Shown piece after piece: positions 32,801 through 43,120 of a stretch of 64,000 nt of DNA. Numbering within the stretch: the stretch's first letter is position 1; each line of letters opens with the position of its first letter. A program made the position numbers and the translations under genes. This DNA is from Membranipora membranacea (lineage: Eukaryota > Bryozoa > Gymnolaemata > Cheilostomatida > Membraniporidae): NCBI GenBank assembly GCA_914767715.1, contig OU612071.1, positions 26,719,681 to 26,783,680 on the forward strand. Direction: 5' to 3'. The notes below the pieces were generated by a model. That model was not told the origin of the DNA and did not search any database. It worked only from the letters and a program-made list of their open reading frames with translations.

Positions 32801-35431
32801 AGAAAATCAAATTCTCCAAACTATATATTTTGAATTTTTTTATATTATGAAGAAGTATGGGTTAAGTAATTGTGATCATTCAACAACTTGTTGGAGAGGT
32901 CAAACATACATGATAACGGGAAAGACTTGTTTGACAAATTTGCTAGTAAAGGTGAATCGAACATATGCAGTGTTAATTGCTTTGTATCTTGCATTATTAG
33001 CTTATGAATTGAGTAAGGAATTCCTGGATGTTGTTGAGTCACTGTTCAAAGCCATATTCCTTAGAAAGGGAATCAACCCAAAGGTCAAAACCGGATCAAT
33101 GCTGCTCGCAGAATTCCAGGTAGGTGGTGGGATATTCACCACGGAACAGCATACCTGTATTTTCTCAAAACTTATTCATCAAATATTGAATGAGAGCTGC
33201 AAATCATTATGACAGGAAGATTTATTTATAGAAGTCAGTGCCTGGAAGAGCAGCAAGAAATAACTGCCCAAGAAACGGTGGCTTTAAAGACTGTCCATAT
33301 GTATCTCATGTTGTTCTACACGCTTTGATTATATTATGAGGCTTATTTCAGCTTAGAATCCTAATATTATTGGAGTTATGGACTCATAAGCTTGCAAAAT
33401 TTGGGGAACATGACATATGATGCCGTTTAGGTTTTACAATACTTATACATTTACACTGCAGATGTTTCCATAAGAGTTTTCCCTCAGATTTTCCCACCAG
33501 ATTTTTTATATAAGCTATCATCGGGAGCAACCAAACATCTGAATTTTGTGACGATGTCACAAAATTCAGAGTTTATGTTTGTCCTAATGATACCACTGCA
33601 CTATGTAGCAAGCTGAAAAATGCCATACCATTGTCGTTTGAGACCTGAGTAGCCAATAACCTAGCTTGATACAGTTGTTACAGTTAGCTTTAAATAACTT
33701 TGAATGATAGTACAATGCTTCTATCAATGCAGAAGTAGAGTAACTATCCACAGATCAATTGGTTCTGACTTTGAGATCATGTCAGTTGACACAATATATT
33801 TTATCATAAGTATCTCTATCCCCAATAACAAGACTCTAATGCTGAAACTTGCTATCATAATAAATCATAGAGTCAGAATATCAAATGATACAAGAAAATA
33901 TCAATGCTAAGCAGTATTGAATTGAGCAATTGTTAAGACAGGCAGATAGGCATACGGTCCTCTGATTTGTGATGGTTCTTTTATAGGCGCTAGAAAACAG
34001 AATAAGAGAATCAGATTTGAGAACTATGTCACCAGCTGAAGGGTTGGACGATGCTCGTGCTTATCAGGCTTTACAGAAAAGTCGGGCAGCACTTCAAGAA
34101 GGAATAGTGAGCGTTAGAATAATGCATGTTTTGATGATCAGTGTATTTTTGAGTGAACTCATTCCAGTGTTTATAGGCTTATCAATAATAGGAGTATTTA
34201 GCATAACTGCCCGTCAAGACTCTATCCCCAATTTTGAACACCAATGTGTAGGCAAATTGTTATTTTATTGGCTCAGTGCACAATTTGGCACATCAATGGG
34301 TTTAGGGATTGCATATTACTTTTTCACAATTCTCTTAAAAAATGCTGGTGCACACAGAGAAAAAAAAGCAGTATGCCATGCATTCCGAAAACCATGATCG
34401 GTTTTCAGTTTGGAGACCGTATCTTATGACTCTCGCCACGGTGAGGATGGAATATAATGCAAAGCAACAATGTTAGATTGCGTAGTATTATTTACTTTGC
34501 CTGATATGTGAGTATATCATCTATGTTCGTCACAGCAAGCTCATATAAATGTACCGTAAAATGGATAAGCATCAATTTCAAAATTCAGGCTCTGAAAGTT
34601 ACATAGTATGCCGTGAGGCACTGTCATACATGAATTTAATCTCTTAACGCTGTATCAAAGTTAAAATGATGATTTTACGGTATAGCCTCAACTGTGGTGA
34701 AGAGAATATTCCCGCAAATGGATCCGGATGTTGTACCAGGGAACGTCACTGCTTCGTTCAAGGATGTCTGGACCAGCGTGGAAGGACAATACCGGGAGTC
34801 ATATGGCAGCGACAACGCAAAACGTCGAGACAGCCAAGCATACAGGTAAAAACCGTTGTTTGTAAAATATTTATAAGTACCCTTCTCAGGCCTTCTGTTT
34901 TGGCATCGTCATGTATCCATCCAGAAAAATATTGATTAAAAATATTGAGGGAAACAGATTGATTATAAACACTGTTTATTATGGAAACAAGCTTGTCAAG
35001 ACAGGCTAAATCTTTATATATACTGATAAGATTCAGGTCATTTGGGCAGGATTTGAAAGGGTGACACCATGTTCGGTTTATCTGACAACTTAACCGAATT
35101 CATCTCCGTTTTCAGCAAATACTATGGTTTGCTACAATATCAATTTGATTATGACGAGAAAAGAGTTACACTTGATGCCAAGGAGGCTCATTTCGAGAGG
35201 GCAAAACATCTTGAGAAGGATGAAGAGGAGAAGAGAAGTATCACAGCTCAGCTGCTGCTGCTTGAAGAGGAGAAGGAGCGCCTAAGGATAGAATATGAAA
35301 AGATTAAGCCATCATTATTTAAGAGTATTTTCAATGTTCTTACCTTCCCAATTACAGTACCAATAGCTGCCATAGCCTCAGTGATAAATGACGAAACGTA
35401 TGAGGACAATTATGATGCCTTAAAAATGTAA
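17900..35431 (+). CDS. GB1/RHD3-type dynamin-like GTPase (atlastin/GBP relative), 10 exons
   Basis: Exons are 17900-17926, 18718-18951, 28219-28353, 29294-29452, 32106-32228, 32483-32621, 33001-33119, 33987-34106, 34703-34845 and 35116-35431. They sum to 1515 nt (504 aa) with every junction in phase. Visible G motifs are P-loop GVFRSGKS (64-71), switch I region NTVTHGIWIW (Thr113), G3 DCQG (139-142, normally DTxG) and RD (207-208) in VFMIRDW. VRKTAAGISKAFQEITTFMM matches the segment after G4 in atlastins. The C-terminal third is charged and probably coiled, followed by a hydrophobic stretch near LTFPITVPIAAIASV before the acidic end. Family members bind GTP and shape or fuse membranes, or act in immunity. 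The weakest parts are the start (an upstream exon is possible) and the purine-rich acceptor at 34702. Intron 2 holds a CACTA-like transposon. Confidence 0.85.
19730..20190 (+). mobile_element. tRNA-derived SINE interrupted by a retroposed insertion
   Basis: The segment GGTGGCTCAGTTGATTAGAG resembles a polymerase III A box, and GGGTACGAATCCCA near 20036-20050 resembles a B box. The two halves of the tRNA-like head are split by a 235-bp insertion flanked by a 15-bp direct repeat. The tail, beginning CACCTACTCGTGCATTGGTT, follows to about 20190. Confidence 0.65.
19763..19997 (-). mobile_element. Retroposed U2 snRNA-headed element with target duplication
   Basis: Read on the minus strand, the element begins at 19996 with ATCGCTTCTCGGCCTATTGG then CTAAGATCAA, nearly identical to the conserved 5' end of U2 snRNA; after that the sequence diverges. 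The insertion is flanked by 15-bp direct repeats TAGAGCGCCGGACTT (19748-19762 and 19998-20012), the mark of target-primed retrotransposition. The 5' end is therefore complete and abuts the duplication. About 200 nt of unrelated body follow, shared with a second copy near 28440-28640. Confidence 0.72.
20507..20722 (-). pseudogene. Non-LTR retrotransposon fragment (reverse transcriptase C-terminal region)
   Basis: The 71-codon open frame includes ASSDGLKALYVANIMSVIAY followed by TRLAWYNLLSDIVKTRLERI. This resembles the region after the reverse transcriptase core of LINE elements, where A-W--LLS----RLE-IQ-R is common. A related plus-strand fragment occurs at 26904-27080 and another short one near 23488-23532. 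It is truncated at both ends and inside the CACTA-like element. Confidence 0.6.
20690..21060 (+). repeat. Dispersed repeat family B, copy 2
   Basis: It shares TTTTTGGAAGCTGAATTACA, ATGAGCTAGTCACATCGTTC and AACAACAGGGAATCACAATC with copy 1. It is inverted relative to the copy at 22790-23180. Confidence 0.75.
21539..22655 (+). mobile_element. TTAA-flanked element, copy 1 (piggyBac-like MITE candidate)
   Basis: The left end reads CTTAACGTGATATATCGC, and the right end near 22640-22655 reads GATATATCATGTTAACA. This gives inverted termini CRTGATATATC, each bordered by TTAA. TTAA target sites are typical of piggyBac. The approximately 1.1-kb body has no convincing coding frame. An inverted, near full-length second copy lies at 29613-30740. 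Confidence 0.62.
22790..23180 (-). repeat. Dispersed repeat family B, copy 3 (inverted)
   Basis: GATTCCCTGTTGACATTAAT, TCTAGGATTGCTTTCAGAAC and GCCAGTATCACATTCCAATC are reverse complements of landmarks in copies 1 and 2. Confidence 0.75.
23430..24547. other. Transposon interior without recognised gene
   Basis: This stretch holds a short LINE piece near 23488-23532, a G-run, and the AGTCTGAGCCCCCCAGACT hairpin at 23801-23819. No exon with supported phase was found. Confidence 0.35.
24625..25837 (+). pseudogene. Decayed gene with SAM-like domain inside the CACTA-like element
   Basis: Three segments splice in phase: 24625-24694, 25146-25279 and 25688-25837 (117 aa with this start). Residues 12-65 resemble a SAM domain: AEEVVTLFKDEMITAQSLKM is followed by a helix ending RTRLKDLRAEVK. 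The third exon ends at a TAG just after an A7 run (25814-25820). In the next frame the coding continues to a donor at about 25856 and on into an exon near 26161, so a one-base loss in the A run is likely. Position inside a transposon suggests an element-encoded accessory protein. Upstream coding sequence in the first segment may extend to about 24549. Confidence 0.45.
26161..26455 (+). pseudogene. 3' part of the transposon-encoded gene, frame-disrupted
   Basis: After a TTGCGCAG acceptor, one frame reads AKAGYDYRRRLETLCQESK with a following VFCSPCNQKH Cys-containing motif and then stops at 26314-26316. From about 26290 a second frame continues with an Ala/Arg-rich, acidic tail ending in TGA at 26453-26455. 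The switch at a short A run suggests another indel. No function is recognised. Confidence 0.35.
26893..27080 (+). pseudogene. Non-LTR retrotransposon fragment (second copy)
   Basis: The frame contains SSIAYARPAWYSLLSDTDKT followed by RFERIQRSVSQIL, closely similar to the minus-strand fragment at 20507-20722. Only about 55 codons survive. Confidence 0.6.
27330..27690. repeat. tRNA-like SINE piece and inverted repeat inside the right arm
   Basis: GGGTTCGATTCCCACCCTGG at about 27401-27420 is a good B box. CCATAGAC/GTCTATGG arms at about 27484-27508 form a hairpin. Both interrupt the right terminal repeat of the CACTA-like element. Confidence 0.45.
28440..28640 (-). mobile_element. Second U2 snRNA-headed element, diverged
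   Basis: On the minus strand it starts near 28640 with a diverged U2-like head (CTTTTCGG...TTGGCCAAGATCAAAG). It then shares its body with the copy at 19763-19997, for example TTTAGAGCACATTGCAACAC against TTTAGGGCACCTTGCGTCCC, and CTCTTTAGGGSCAGCCCAA in both. It lies in the GTPase intron between exons 28219-28353 and 29294-29452. Confidence 0.5.
28646..28712. repeat. Hairpin with AGTGGCATTYCATTATCA arms
   Basis: AGTGGCATTCCATTATCAGC is followed after a short loop by GGTTGATAATGAAATGCCAC. The arm sequence recurs singly near 7511, 50076, 58460 and 59208, so it may be the terminus of a miniature transposon family. Confidence 0.55.
29613..30740 (-). mobile_element. TTAA-flanked element, copy 2 (inverted)
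   Basis: It starts GGCTTAACGTGATATATCAC and is the reverse complement of 21539-22655 over about 1.1 kb with point changes and small indels. The far end is eroded (GCGATAGATCTAACT). It sits in the GTPase intron 29453-32105, outside the CACTA-like element. Confidence 0.65.
31098..31162 (-). mobile_element. tRNA-like sequence (SINE head or tRNA pseudogene)
   Basis: On the minus strand, GGCGTGGCTGAATGGTTGCA is a tRNA-like A-box segment. GGGTTCAAGTCCCGGCC is the B box. The anticodon region is too short or altered for a working tRNA. Confidence 0.5.
33538..33570. repeat. Perfect 15-bp-arm hairpin
   Basis: TCTGAATTTTGTGAC and GTCACAAAATTCAGA are exact reverse complements separated by GAT, inside the GTPase intron between exons 33001-33119 and 33987-34106. 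Confidence 0.9.
34107..34397 (+). other. Open intron read-through encoding two hydrophobic segments
   Basis: If the donor at 34107 of the GTPase gene is not used, the frame stays open for 96 more codons. It then encodes two hydrophobic stretches, near VLMISVFLSELIPVFIGLSI and GTSMGLGIAYYFFTILL, separated by about 40 residues. A paired membrane anchor is known in atlastins, but here it would come earlier than usual. It may be an alternative isoform or coincidence. Confidence 0.35.
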
Positions 35432-36189
35432 AGTACATAACCAAATAAGTGTGACATTATTATGAGTTCACAGCATGTTGGAAGTGGCTAGGCTGAAAAT
35501 ACTAAGATTTATCTTTAATTTAAAATTGAATTGAAGATATGTCTATATTTTGGTCGTTAGGTAGATAGTTTTTGTTTTTACTCCTGATGCTTCTCTCCTA
35601 ACCCTGAGTGTACTAGGGATGGCGAGAGTGACAATCAGAAAGCGAGCTTGCTATTCGATACCACGTGAAACGTGAGTTGGAGTCTCCTTAGGGGTGGATC
35701 TGTAGATGGATTGCTCCCTGGATATAAATAGCACCTGTTTCAGATTATTACCCACATAATTTTGCATGTAATTATTCTAACTAGCTAATTATAAATGTCT
35801 TAAAAAATTGTGTTATATTCTTTCATACTGTATTCTTCTACTGATTACCAGTACCATGAGCGGTAATGCTATTTTATGATTCATCAAGACAGTGCGCCAG
35901 TTATTTTAGCCCAGTTAGCCCCCATGGCGCTATATTTTAACGGGACGCAGAACAAACCTGCGTACATACATACAACCTCCGCATGTCTGAACACACATAG
36001 ATACATGCATGCATGAAGACTGGCTCAGTGGAACAAGATTCCCTCATACAGTGTAATGCAAGTAGATGAATTATGAACCACAGGTTTTGGAGGTTTGCAA
36101 ATGAAGAAAGAGTCAAGGAAGAATATGGAAACATGATATATGAACATGCTCTGCCGAATTGATGCTAACTAAATCTTTTGGTGTTGTAG
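35432..36189. other. Spacer between the GTPase and coiled-coil genes
   Basis: This likely contains the GTPase 3' UTR and the 5' exon of the next gene. A 29-codon ORF from about 36073 (start MNHRFWRF) is the only coding-like piece, and its link to the next exon is not supported by phase. Confidence 0.3.
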
Positions 36190-39100
36190 AGTTAGACTTA
36201 GACTTAGATGAGGCAGACACAACTACAGGCAGGGGTATTTCACCAGATCAGCAGGGATTGGTTGAGTTCAAAACAGAGTTGATGGCTGAGGTGGAAAAGC
36301 TCATGAGAGAAAAGATAACAGGTAAGAGAATCCACTTTGTAACCATGGCCAGAGGACATTGCCTGCATGTGACAGGCTGCTTTTCAAATGCCAGGGACAA
36401 CCCTTTTTATCTTTCACTTCAATTTCTGGTAAAGTTTTGGTCCTTGATCCTGAGTAATGGCGCAATAAAGGTTCATCAGGGTCATAATATTCCAGCTATC
36501 GATAAAGAGCTTTGTGTGGAAACAGTTTGTCATGATTAATTTTTCAGCATTTGATGAACAGCTGCAATACAAACTGACACAACGTGAAACAGATTTACCA
36601 ACAAAGCAAGAATATACCCACCAACAGGGATGTCTAGATCAACAGGCCAAAAACTTGCAGGATATACAAAGCCAAACTGTAATCAACGGGCAAGTCATAC
36701 ATGAAACCATCAAACACAAACTGTCAGGATATGAGGAAAAGATTTCAGACCTCGAATCAAAACTCTCTGGGATTGAGGAGTGGAACTGGAAGGCGGTCAT
36801 AGATCAAGGTATAACTGGTCTACAGACTAAAATATGTGATGACATGAAACTTTTCAAGAACTCTATTCAATCGCTCATCAAAAAACAAAATGTTGAGAAG
36901 ACCGCGATGATTGCAGATCTAAAGGATGCAATTCAACAAGGCGAGGAAAAGTGCATCAAATTAGATAAGAAAGTGACAATTCAATCAACAAGAATAGAAA
37001 AACTCGAAGCATCTAAGAAAAAGTTGCAGAAGAGTTTCAGAGAACTGAAGCTGAAAGCTCACTCTGATGAAGTTGTCTCCACCAATCACAGTAAACGTGA
37101 CTTGGTACTATACAAACATAAGCTACAACGTAAAATAGAAGTACGAATGACATCTGCTCGTGAGCAGATTACTGAGCAAATGAAAGAGCTAAGACAGGAT
37201 TGTTCAACGAAACTTAATGATTTGAATGTAAGGATTACTTCTTGCGAAAATTTGAGGCGCAAACTGAAGCTTCTTCTAGAGGACGCAGATGAGACTAGTG
37301 GTGATGGGGGTTTTCCATCTGATGGGGTTTGTGTTGAAGTCACGCAAAAAAAATATTCCACCCGCTGGTAATGGGATTGATAAAATAGAGAAAGGTGAGT
37401 ATTGAAATTTGAGATGAGTAAGATGCTATTTTTGAACGGTTGTCTTGTAGTCTTGAAACTCTTTATGATCTGAGAAACTAAAGTTTGAAGCAACCATATA
37501 AATAGAATCAGCAAAGGTGTTTATCAAGCTGGTCTGCTTCAAAAGAAGCCCAAAATTGACCCTTTCAGACAACCAGAAGCTGAGTATAGTAATGAAGTGT
37601 TGAAGATAACCCTTTCAATATGTGCCCGCGATAACAGTGAGTCCTCTTGTGAGGTCACAATTGGAGTTGCCATCTAAATTTGAAATTTTCCAAATATTCG
37701 CGCTGGTTAAGTGAAACCGAGTCTTTCCACTTAATAATTTGGACAAATCTGCAATTTTGCACTGTAATAATCCCCTAATATATTACATACATTCATACAT
37801 ACATACATACATTACATTCATGGATTAGAGGAATATATCTGATCCTGTACAAGCATTTATGGCAATTTATGTATGCTTGCGTGAAACAATTTCTCATCTT
37901 TGATTGGCCCAAAAGTTCAGTAATGCTACAGCTGACCCCTTGTAACCATCATTATAATATGTCAAATAGCTTGCCTGTGTTGTTACTGGGACGTCACTTT
38001 CAGTCAATGCATAATGGTAAAGCTGCCAGAATTTCAGATACATCCAATTACGGACACAAAGTTGTATACTGATGAAATTTTTCCACAAATAGCCACACTG
38101 TGTATTTTACCAATATTCCATGAATTCATATCAATGATTATATCACGTCATATCCCAATGTAAGCAAGTCCAAGCAAATGGCCATGTAAAGCCGATAACC
38201 CTAACACATACGCTGTGTTTCATAGGGTGGGGAATATGCTGTTGGAGGAGAGAACACAACTCCGAGTTGGCGTCATCAACCTATTCTTTTTCAGGATGGT
38301 GAGATGGCGCAATCGGTTAGCGCGCTTGCTATTCACTGCCAGGCGATTGGTCCTGAATGGGGTGGTGGGTTTGAGTCCCATTTTCAAGGTAGATTGTTCC
38401 AGCCCGCAGCACTGTCCTATCATACCATATCCCCCTAACATAAGACAGTCTTGCAAACAACCATCAGCGAGGCCTTGTTTTGATAAGTCGAAGAACATTG
38501 ACTCTGAAAAGTTTGACAGGCCATAGAATCCTCAATATTTGGATTCTAAATTCTAAAATATAACCCATTACGCCGCACCGGCGAAAAGGCCGCAGGTTGC
38601 CTACGGCTGCTCTAGACCCTGAGTTTTCGCAATTTGAAATCGATTATACCATACCATGATGTTCTTGTGCCAGTAAAATTAGTTTTTTTGTCCTTTGCTA
38701 TGAGAATATTTTGATGTCAACCGTGGTTGTTTTTTGATTTCCTACCAAATGTTTTGTAATAATATGGCTAAAGTTACTATTTATACGAAATATGTTTGCT
38801 TGAAAAGCAAAGCTGTTCAACTGAGGAATATTTCTTGGTGGAGCTTGATGGATTATGCCGTGCTTGTGCATCTGTCAATTTTGCTTTGTCCATTTTTTAT
38901 TCAGACGAACTTCAAAACACTGGTGATGACAAAATAGCTCCTCTTATTAGACAAATCGAGGAACAAGTAGGAGAGATTGATGTTAGACTGACCCCAAGGA
39001 TTGAGCGACTACAGAGAGATCTAACTGGGATGCAACGAACGCAGAACGAGTTGATAGCAGACCAAACCATCAGAATTCATCAAGCAATCACTGATAATAT

Positions 39101-39335
39101 AGCGCTCCGTGGGAACTTGACCACACTTGAAGAGCGATGGAATGCTTCTTTCAATGCGGTACAACACAACATATACGATCTTAATACTACCACTACCAAT
39201 CACAACAACAGGATTACGTTGTGTAGTGAAATGTTAGCACATCACAGCGTGAGAATAGAGCAGACCAATCAGCACGATAAAGATTATAATGGTCATGTAC
39301 ATGATCTGCTTCATTTGGCGCCATATATTGGCTGA
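36190..39335 (+). CDS. Coiled-coil protein gene, partial model with frame disruption
   Basis: Supported exons are 36190-36321, 36548-37394 and 38905-39335. The first opens in phase after TTGTAG, so at least one upstream exon is missing from this model. The product is rich in Lys, Glu, Gln and Leu with heptad-like stretches (for example YEEKISDLESKLSGIEEW and KLEASKKKLQKSFRELKLK), typical of a long coiled coil. The last exon continues with IRQIEEQVGEIDVRLTPRIE. Exon two reads into TAA at 37369-37371 because of eight As at 37346-37353; one A fewer opens the frame to a good donor (AAAG|GTGAGT) whose phase fits exon three. Homology is not recognised. Its position just downstream of the GTPase in the same orientation might mean a related function. 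Confidence 0.55.
38296..38400 (+). mobile_element. tRNA-derived SINE head
   Basis: GAGATGGCGCAATCGGTTAG followed by CGCGCTTG resembles an A box. GTGGGTTTGAGTCCCATTTT resembles a B box. The spacing between boxes is longer than in a working tRNA. It lies in the large intron of the coiled-coil gene. Confidence 0.55.
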
Positions 39336-40781
39336 TTTGTGTTCACCGACTTTATCCACGTTCGATGCGCTAAGGTGTAAACAAACAATGATTTTGAATA
39401 CTCCCATTAATTGAGCTCTGTTGTAAGTAGATATATTTACGGGATGGGGTACATTCAATTGCCCGATAGATATGACTATCAGTAACAGACACCAGCAGGG
39501 TGATGGGAGAATGTGAAGCAACTGCAGAGCTCTTGCCAACACTAATGCAATTCAGCCTGATTTTTCACATTTTATCTTGGGTCAACTCGGTTCGTTCCGC
39601 CAAACTTCCATATTTTATGTCCCACAATGTATCCCATTTTAGAAAGCTGATCAGATGAACAAAATTTATTAATCTTACAATCTTTATGCCAATTTTTTTA
39701 TTGATTTTTTTCTTCCAATCCTTCATTCATTATCCCAGTTATTCTGGTTACAAGTAACCGTAATTTTATTCAATGTTATCACAATTTATAAACAGATTAT
39801 AGAAACTATTAATAAACATCACATTGTTTGAATTGCTTAGGCACTGTCTGTTAATTCTATAGGAGAAAGTATTGTGACATTAACAAGATTTAAAGTTGAT
39901 ATTTTTACTAATGGTGATAATAAGCACCAGGTGTGGAGATACGCTCTGGAGTTTTTGTTGTGCAGGATATGAAATCAAATTATCAGAGAGGCTTCAAATG
40001 ATAGATGATGTGATATGTGCCCACAAAAGTAGGAATGTTTTTTAAACAAACACAAGTATATACGCTGATACTCCCATAGCATATAGCTTCACTCTGAAGA
40101 TTCTGAGAGTGCTCAGTAGCAAGGACCCCAAAGACATTCCTGCCAACTGGCACACAATTTGAGCAACTGAAACTTTGTGACAAAAAATTCGAGCAACCAG
40201 AACTTCCAGACCAAAACTTTTAGACCACCAAGCCCTTGAAAATCCGGAAATTTGAGACCACTAATATTATACCGCATAGTAGTACATAACCTTGAGCTTT
40301 AATATCATTTGCCATGAATTTTAAATGGTTTATAATAGATACGATTCACAACTACACTGTGAACATAAAATATTGATCATATAGTTGTCTCCGCAGACAC
40401 AGAGAGAGGACAACTTTCAATTGACTAAACTCAATTTTGCCGGAGGCGTGTTTCTCAGGTATCTAGACAGGTTTTCACATTCACTCACAAATAAAACTGA
40501 ATTATTGAGTCTCATACAATGAGGATAAAAGCCAAAGACTCAATATCAGAAAATAAGATAGAACCATAAATGATCTATCACTGATTAATCCATAGTTAAA
40601 ATACATCAGTAGCATAGAGATTATAGCATCGTAATATGGCGGCAAAAGTATCCCACAACGAAACGATTAAATTGTATATCAATAAAATACTAGCGAGTGA
40701 GTTTAGTGCAATAAGGATGAGAAACAAATAAAATGGGGACAGTTACTTTGGTTACTATGGATACTATCAATACCATCGATA
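39336..40781. other. Intergenic region, convergent genes
   Basis: This is the 3' side of both the coiled-coil gene (plus) and SSNA1 (minus). I see no exon. Near 40160-40240 there are loose repeats of GACCAAAACTT/GAGCAACCAGAACTT-like words. Confidence 0.4.
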
Positions 40782-43120
40782 CTATTGATGCTGCTTCAAT
40801 GTAGTAGACTCTTTTTTGAGCACAGTGAGTAACGTCTGAGAACTCTCCAATATCTAAAAAGAAAAAAGATGTAGTCAGTTAGAATGTGATACAATATAAT
40901 TTGTGTGGGCTCTGATTGGCCGGTGTGTGGGAGAGAGTCAATGCCAGGTCAGATGGTGATTTCTGGAAAGTACCTCTTGCTAAGGTGAATTTTAGTTTCA
41001 CTTTCAATATTATCTCAGTAAATACTTTCAGTGACCTGGGATTGGCTCTCTTTCTGTCCACAAGCCAGTCATATCAGGAAATAGCAAATCATCGCTAGTT
41101 TCAGACAGTAACCGGGACAATTCTACTTGCTTTAGATATGATAATCTACCATAATAATCCGAAGACTGCTATGACTTCCTATAAGTGATGGCCATGTTGG
41201 TGTGTATTGCAGGCTTTCACAAATATATTGATAGTGCGTTCATAACATTCAATGTTCTGCCCAAAGTCATGATGGAAAAATAGCCTCATAGGCCTAGAAA
41301 CGGAGGTAAATTTCCCCCACACCATTTGATATTGGTTTGGAGTTGACACCTCACAAGATACTTCCATCTGTGTGTGGGCTGATAAACATATTAATATATT
41401 TATGGTTCAGCAAACAAGGGAGAACATAAAATTTTGCTAGTAGAGAAAGTTTAGGCAAATCTACAAGAGGATGATACAAAACAACTCAACTTCCACGAGA
41501 AGGGCTAGTCCTATTCACTGTGTTACGCTAAAGTACTTGGGATATTTTTCATAGGCGATTCCATATATATACTCTAAACGGATAAAATATTGCAAAGCTT
41601 CCTTATATAACACCATATCACTGACCTTCATATAAGCAGCTTCAGTCTCGGCGATAGTTTTATCGAATTCATTCCTCTGAGCCATTTTTTTGGCCAGACT
41701 CTCGTTAACTTTAGCTAATCTCTCTGTGAGTATACGGATATCGTTCTGTACTCGAGTTTTCTCCTCCTCCTCTGTTATTATCTGTCTGTGTAACTCATCT
41801 CTCTTAGAGCACAAGTCTTCTATACCTGAGAGCAGAACATCATCAGATTGATTAAAAATGGTTAATAAAAATCGAGTTGTCTTATCACACGCCACATCCC
41901 GAGGCATGGGCGGCGAGTTATGAGTTGCCTTAGGGACTAGGCCCCAATTTCTATGCCAGGTTGCTCTCTACTTGCAGGCAGATGTACTGAATGTGAGGTA
42001 GGTCAAGTTTGATCCAGGTTGCCTGCGTTCCAGCTCCCTTCCGGCGTGACCAGTGAAGGGAGAGCAACTCTGCATGCAGGCAAATGAACCAAACATAGTT
42101 TACATGTGAGGTCACATGTTAAAACTATCACCACTACATATATATTGTGGTCTTGGACAGTCAGATTTAAGAAGTAAGTGCCATGGTGACTGATGATCTG
42201 CGGCTTATGGAGGACATCCTGTTTGACATAACTTAAAATAAGAACAGTGTACTTTGCGATATACTGCTTGATAGCATAATAGATAATAGAATAGAAGAAT
42301 GGATTACGATTATAGCATGCTTCTTGCTCCCTGCTTTGATGTTGTTTTCGGTGAGTATATTCAGCCTGACTAATCAGGCTCAACAGATAACTTGAAAGGA
42401 TGAATCTGACCCAAAGTCTCTACAGGTAAGCTTGACAACTATAATGGATATGCCCACCCAAGGTCTGAGTTCTGGAGTATGTGAAAGTGAGAAGGCCATG
42501 AAGCGCAGCATTCATAACCAGATTGACAACATTCAATGTAGAGCCTATTTTAACTGATAGATTATCATACTGTCACACTGTCACACAAAGCTTTGGGTTG
42601 ATAATCATATTAACCAGTACCGGTCCGGGCTTTAAAGTTTTGGTGCTTCTTAGCAGAATCTGTTCAAAAGGACTCAGCAAAACTTTGTTTTCCACCCATG
42701 ACGAGATCTGCTTTATACCCAATCTTAGTCAACAAGGAAGTTGATTGGCCAGTTACTGAAAAGCATAGTGATTTCTTCAAGTCTTTTTTTTTTCACCATA
42801 AAAATATGCTTTGTCATCCAATCATTAGCTTTCAAGTGTCATCAGCTGCTGTGGAGGGCACTCATCAAGGTTTGACAAACAATGTTAGTGCAAATAGGAG
42901 GTTACCAAAGTTATTAGAAAGAAGTTTCATTAAGAACCAAAGGTAGAAAATCAGTTTGAAAGTGCATCAGTCATTCATTTCATTTTCAACAATTGTAACA
43001 ATCATCAACAATGGTTATAACTTTTACTCCTTGATAATAATGTGTGTTTCTCTAGATTTATGACTTACATTTGACTAGTTCATTGTTGTAACTTTGTAGT
43101 GCTGCTCCTTGTTGTGACAT
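40782..43120 (-). CDS. SSNA1: SSNA1 / NA14 microtubule-nucleating coiled-coil protein
   Basis: Three coding exons, 43120-43069, 41825-41626 and 40853-40782, splice in phase (T|GT makes the Cys) to 107 aa, close to the usual length of about 119. Exon 1 encodes [17 protein letters not shown], the typical start. Exon 2 encodes [15 protein letters not shown], then [16 protein letters not shown] and [16 protein letters not shown]. Exon 3 encodes [15 protein letters not shown]. These match the SSNA1 family almost position for position. The protein is a single parallel coiled coil that forms fibrils at basal bodies, centrosomes and midbodies, and remodels or branches microtubules. Conservation suggests a functional gene. 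The intron between exons 1 and 2 contains a foldback repeat at 41935-42112. Confidence 0.96.
41935..42112. repeat. Foldback repeat, family C
   Basis: It contains TGCAGGCAAATGAACCAAAC at one end and GGTCAAGTTTGATCCAGG with GCCTGCGTTCCAGCTCCCTT in the other orientation. Related copies lie at 52926-53020 and 60931-61067. Confidence 0.55.

Noticed and set aside
32742-33212. 156-codon ORF in the GTPase gene
   Set aside because: Its second half is the real exon 33001-33119; the first half is intron that happens to be open. Phase and the TTATTAG acceptor support the exon.
37086-37514. 142-codon minus-strand ORF
   Set aside because: It is the antisense shadow of the coiled-coil exon 36548-37394.
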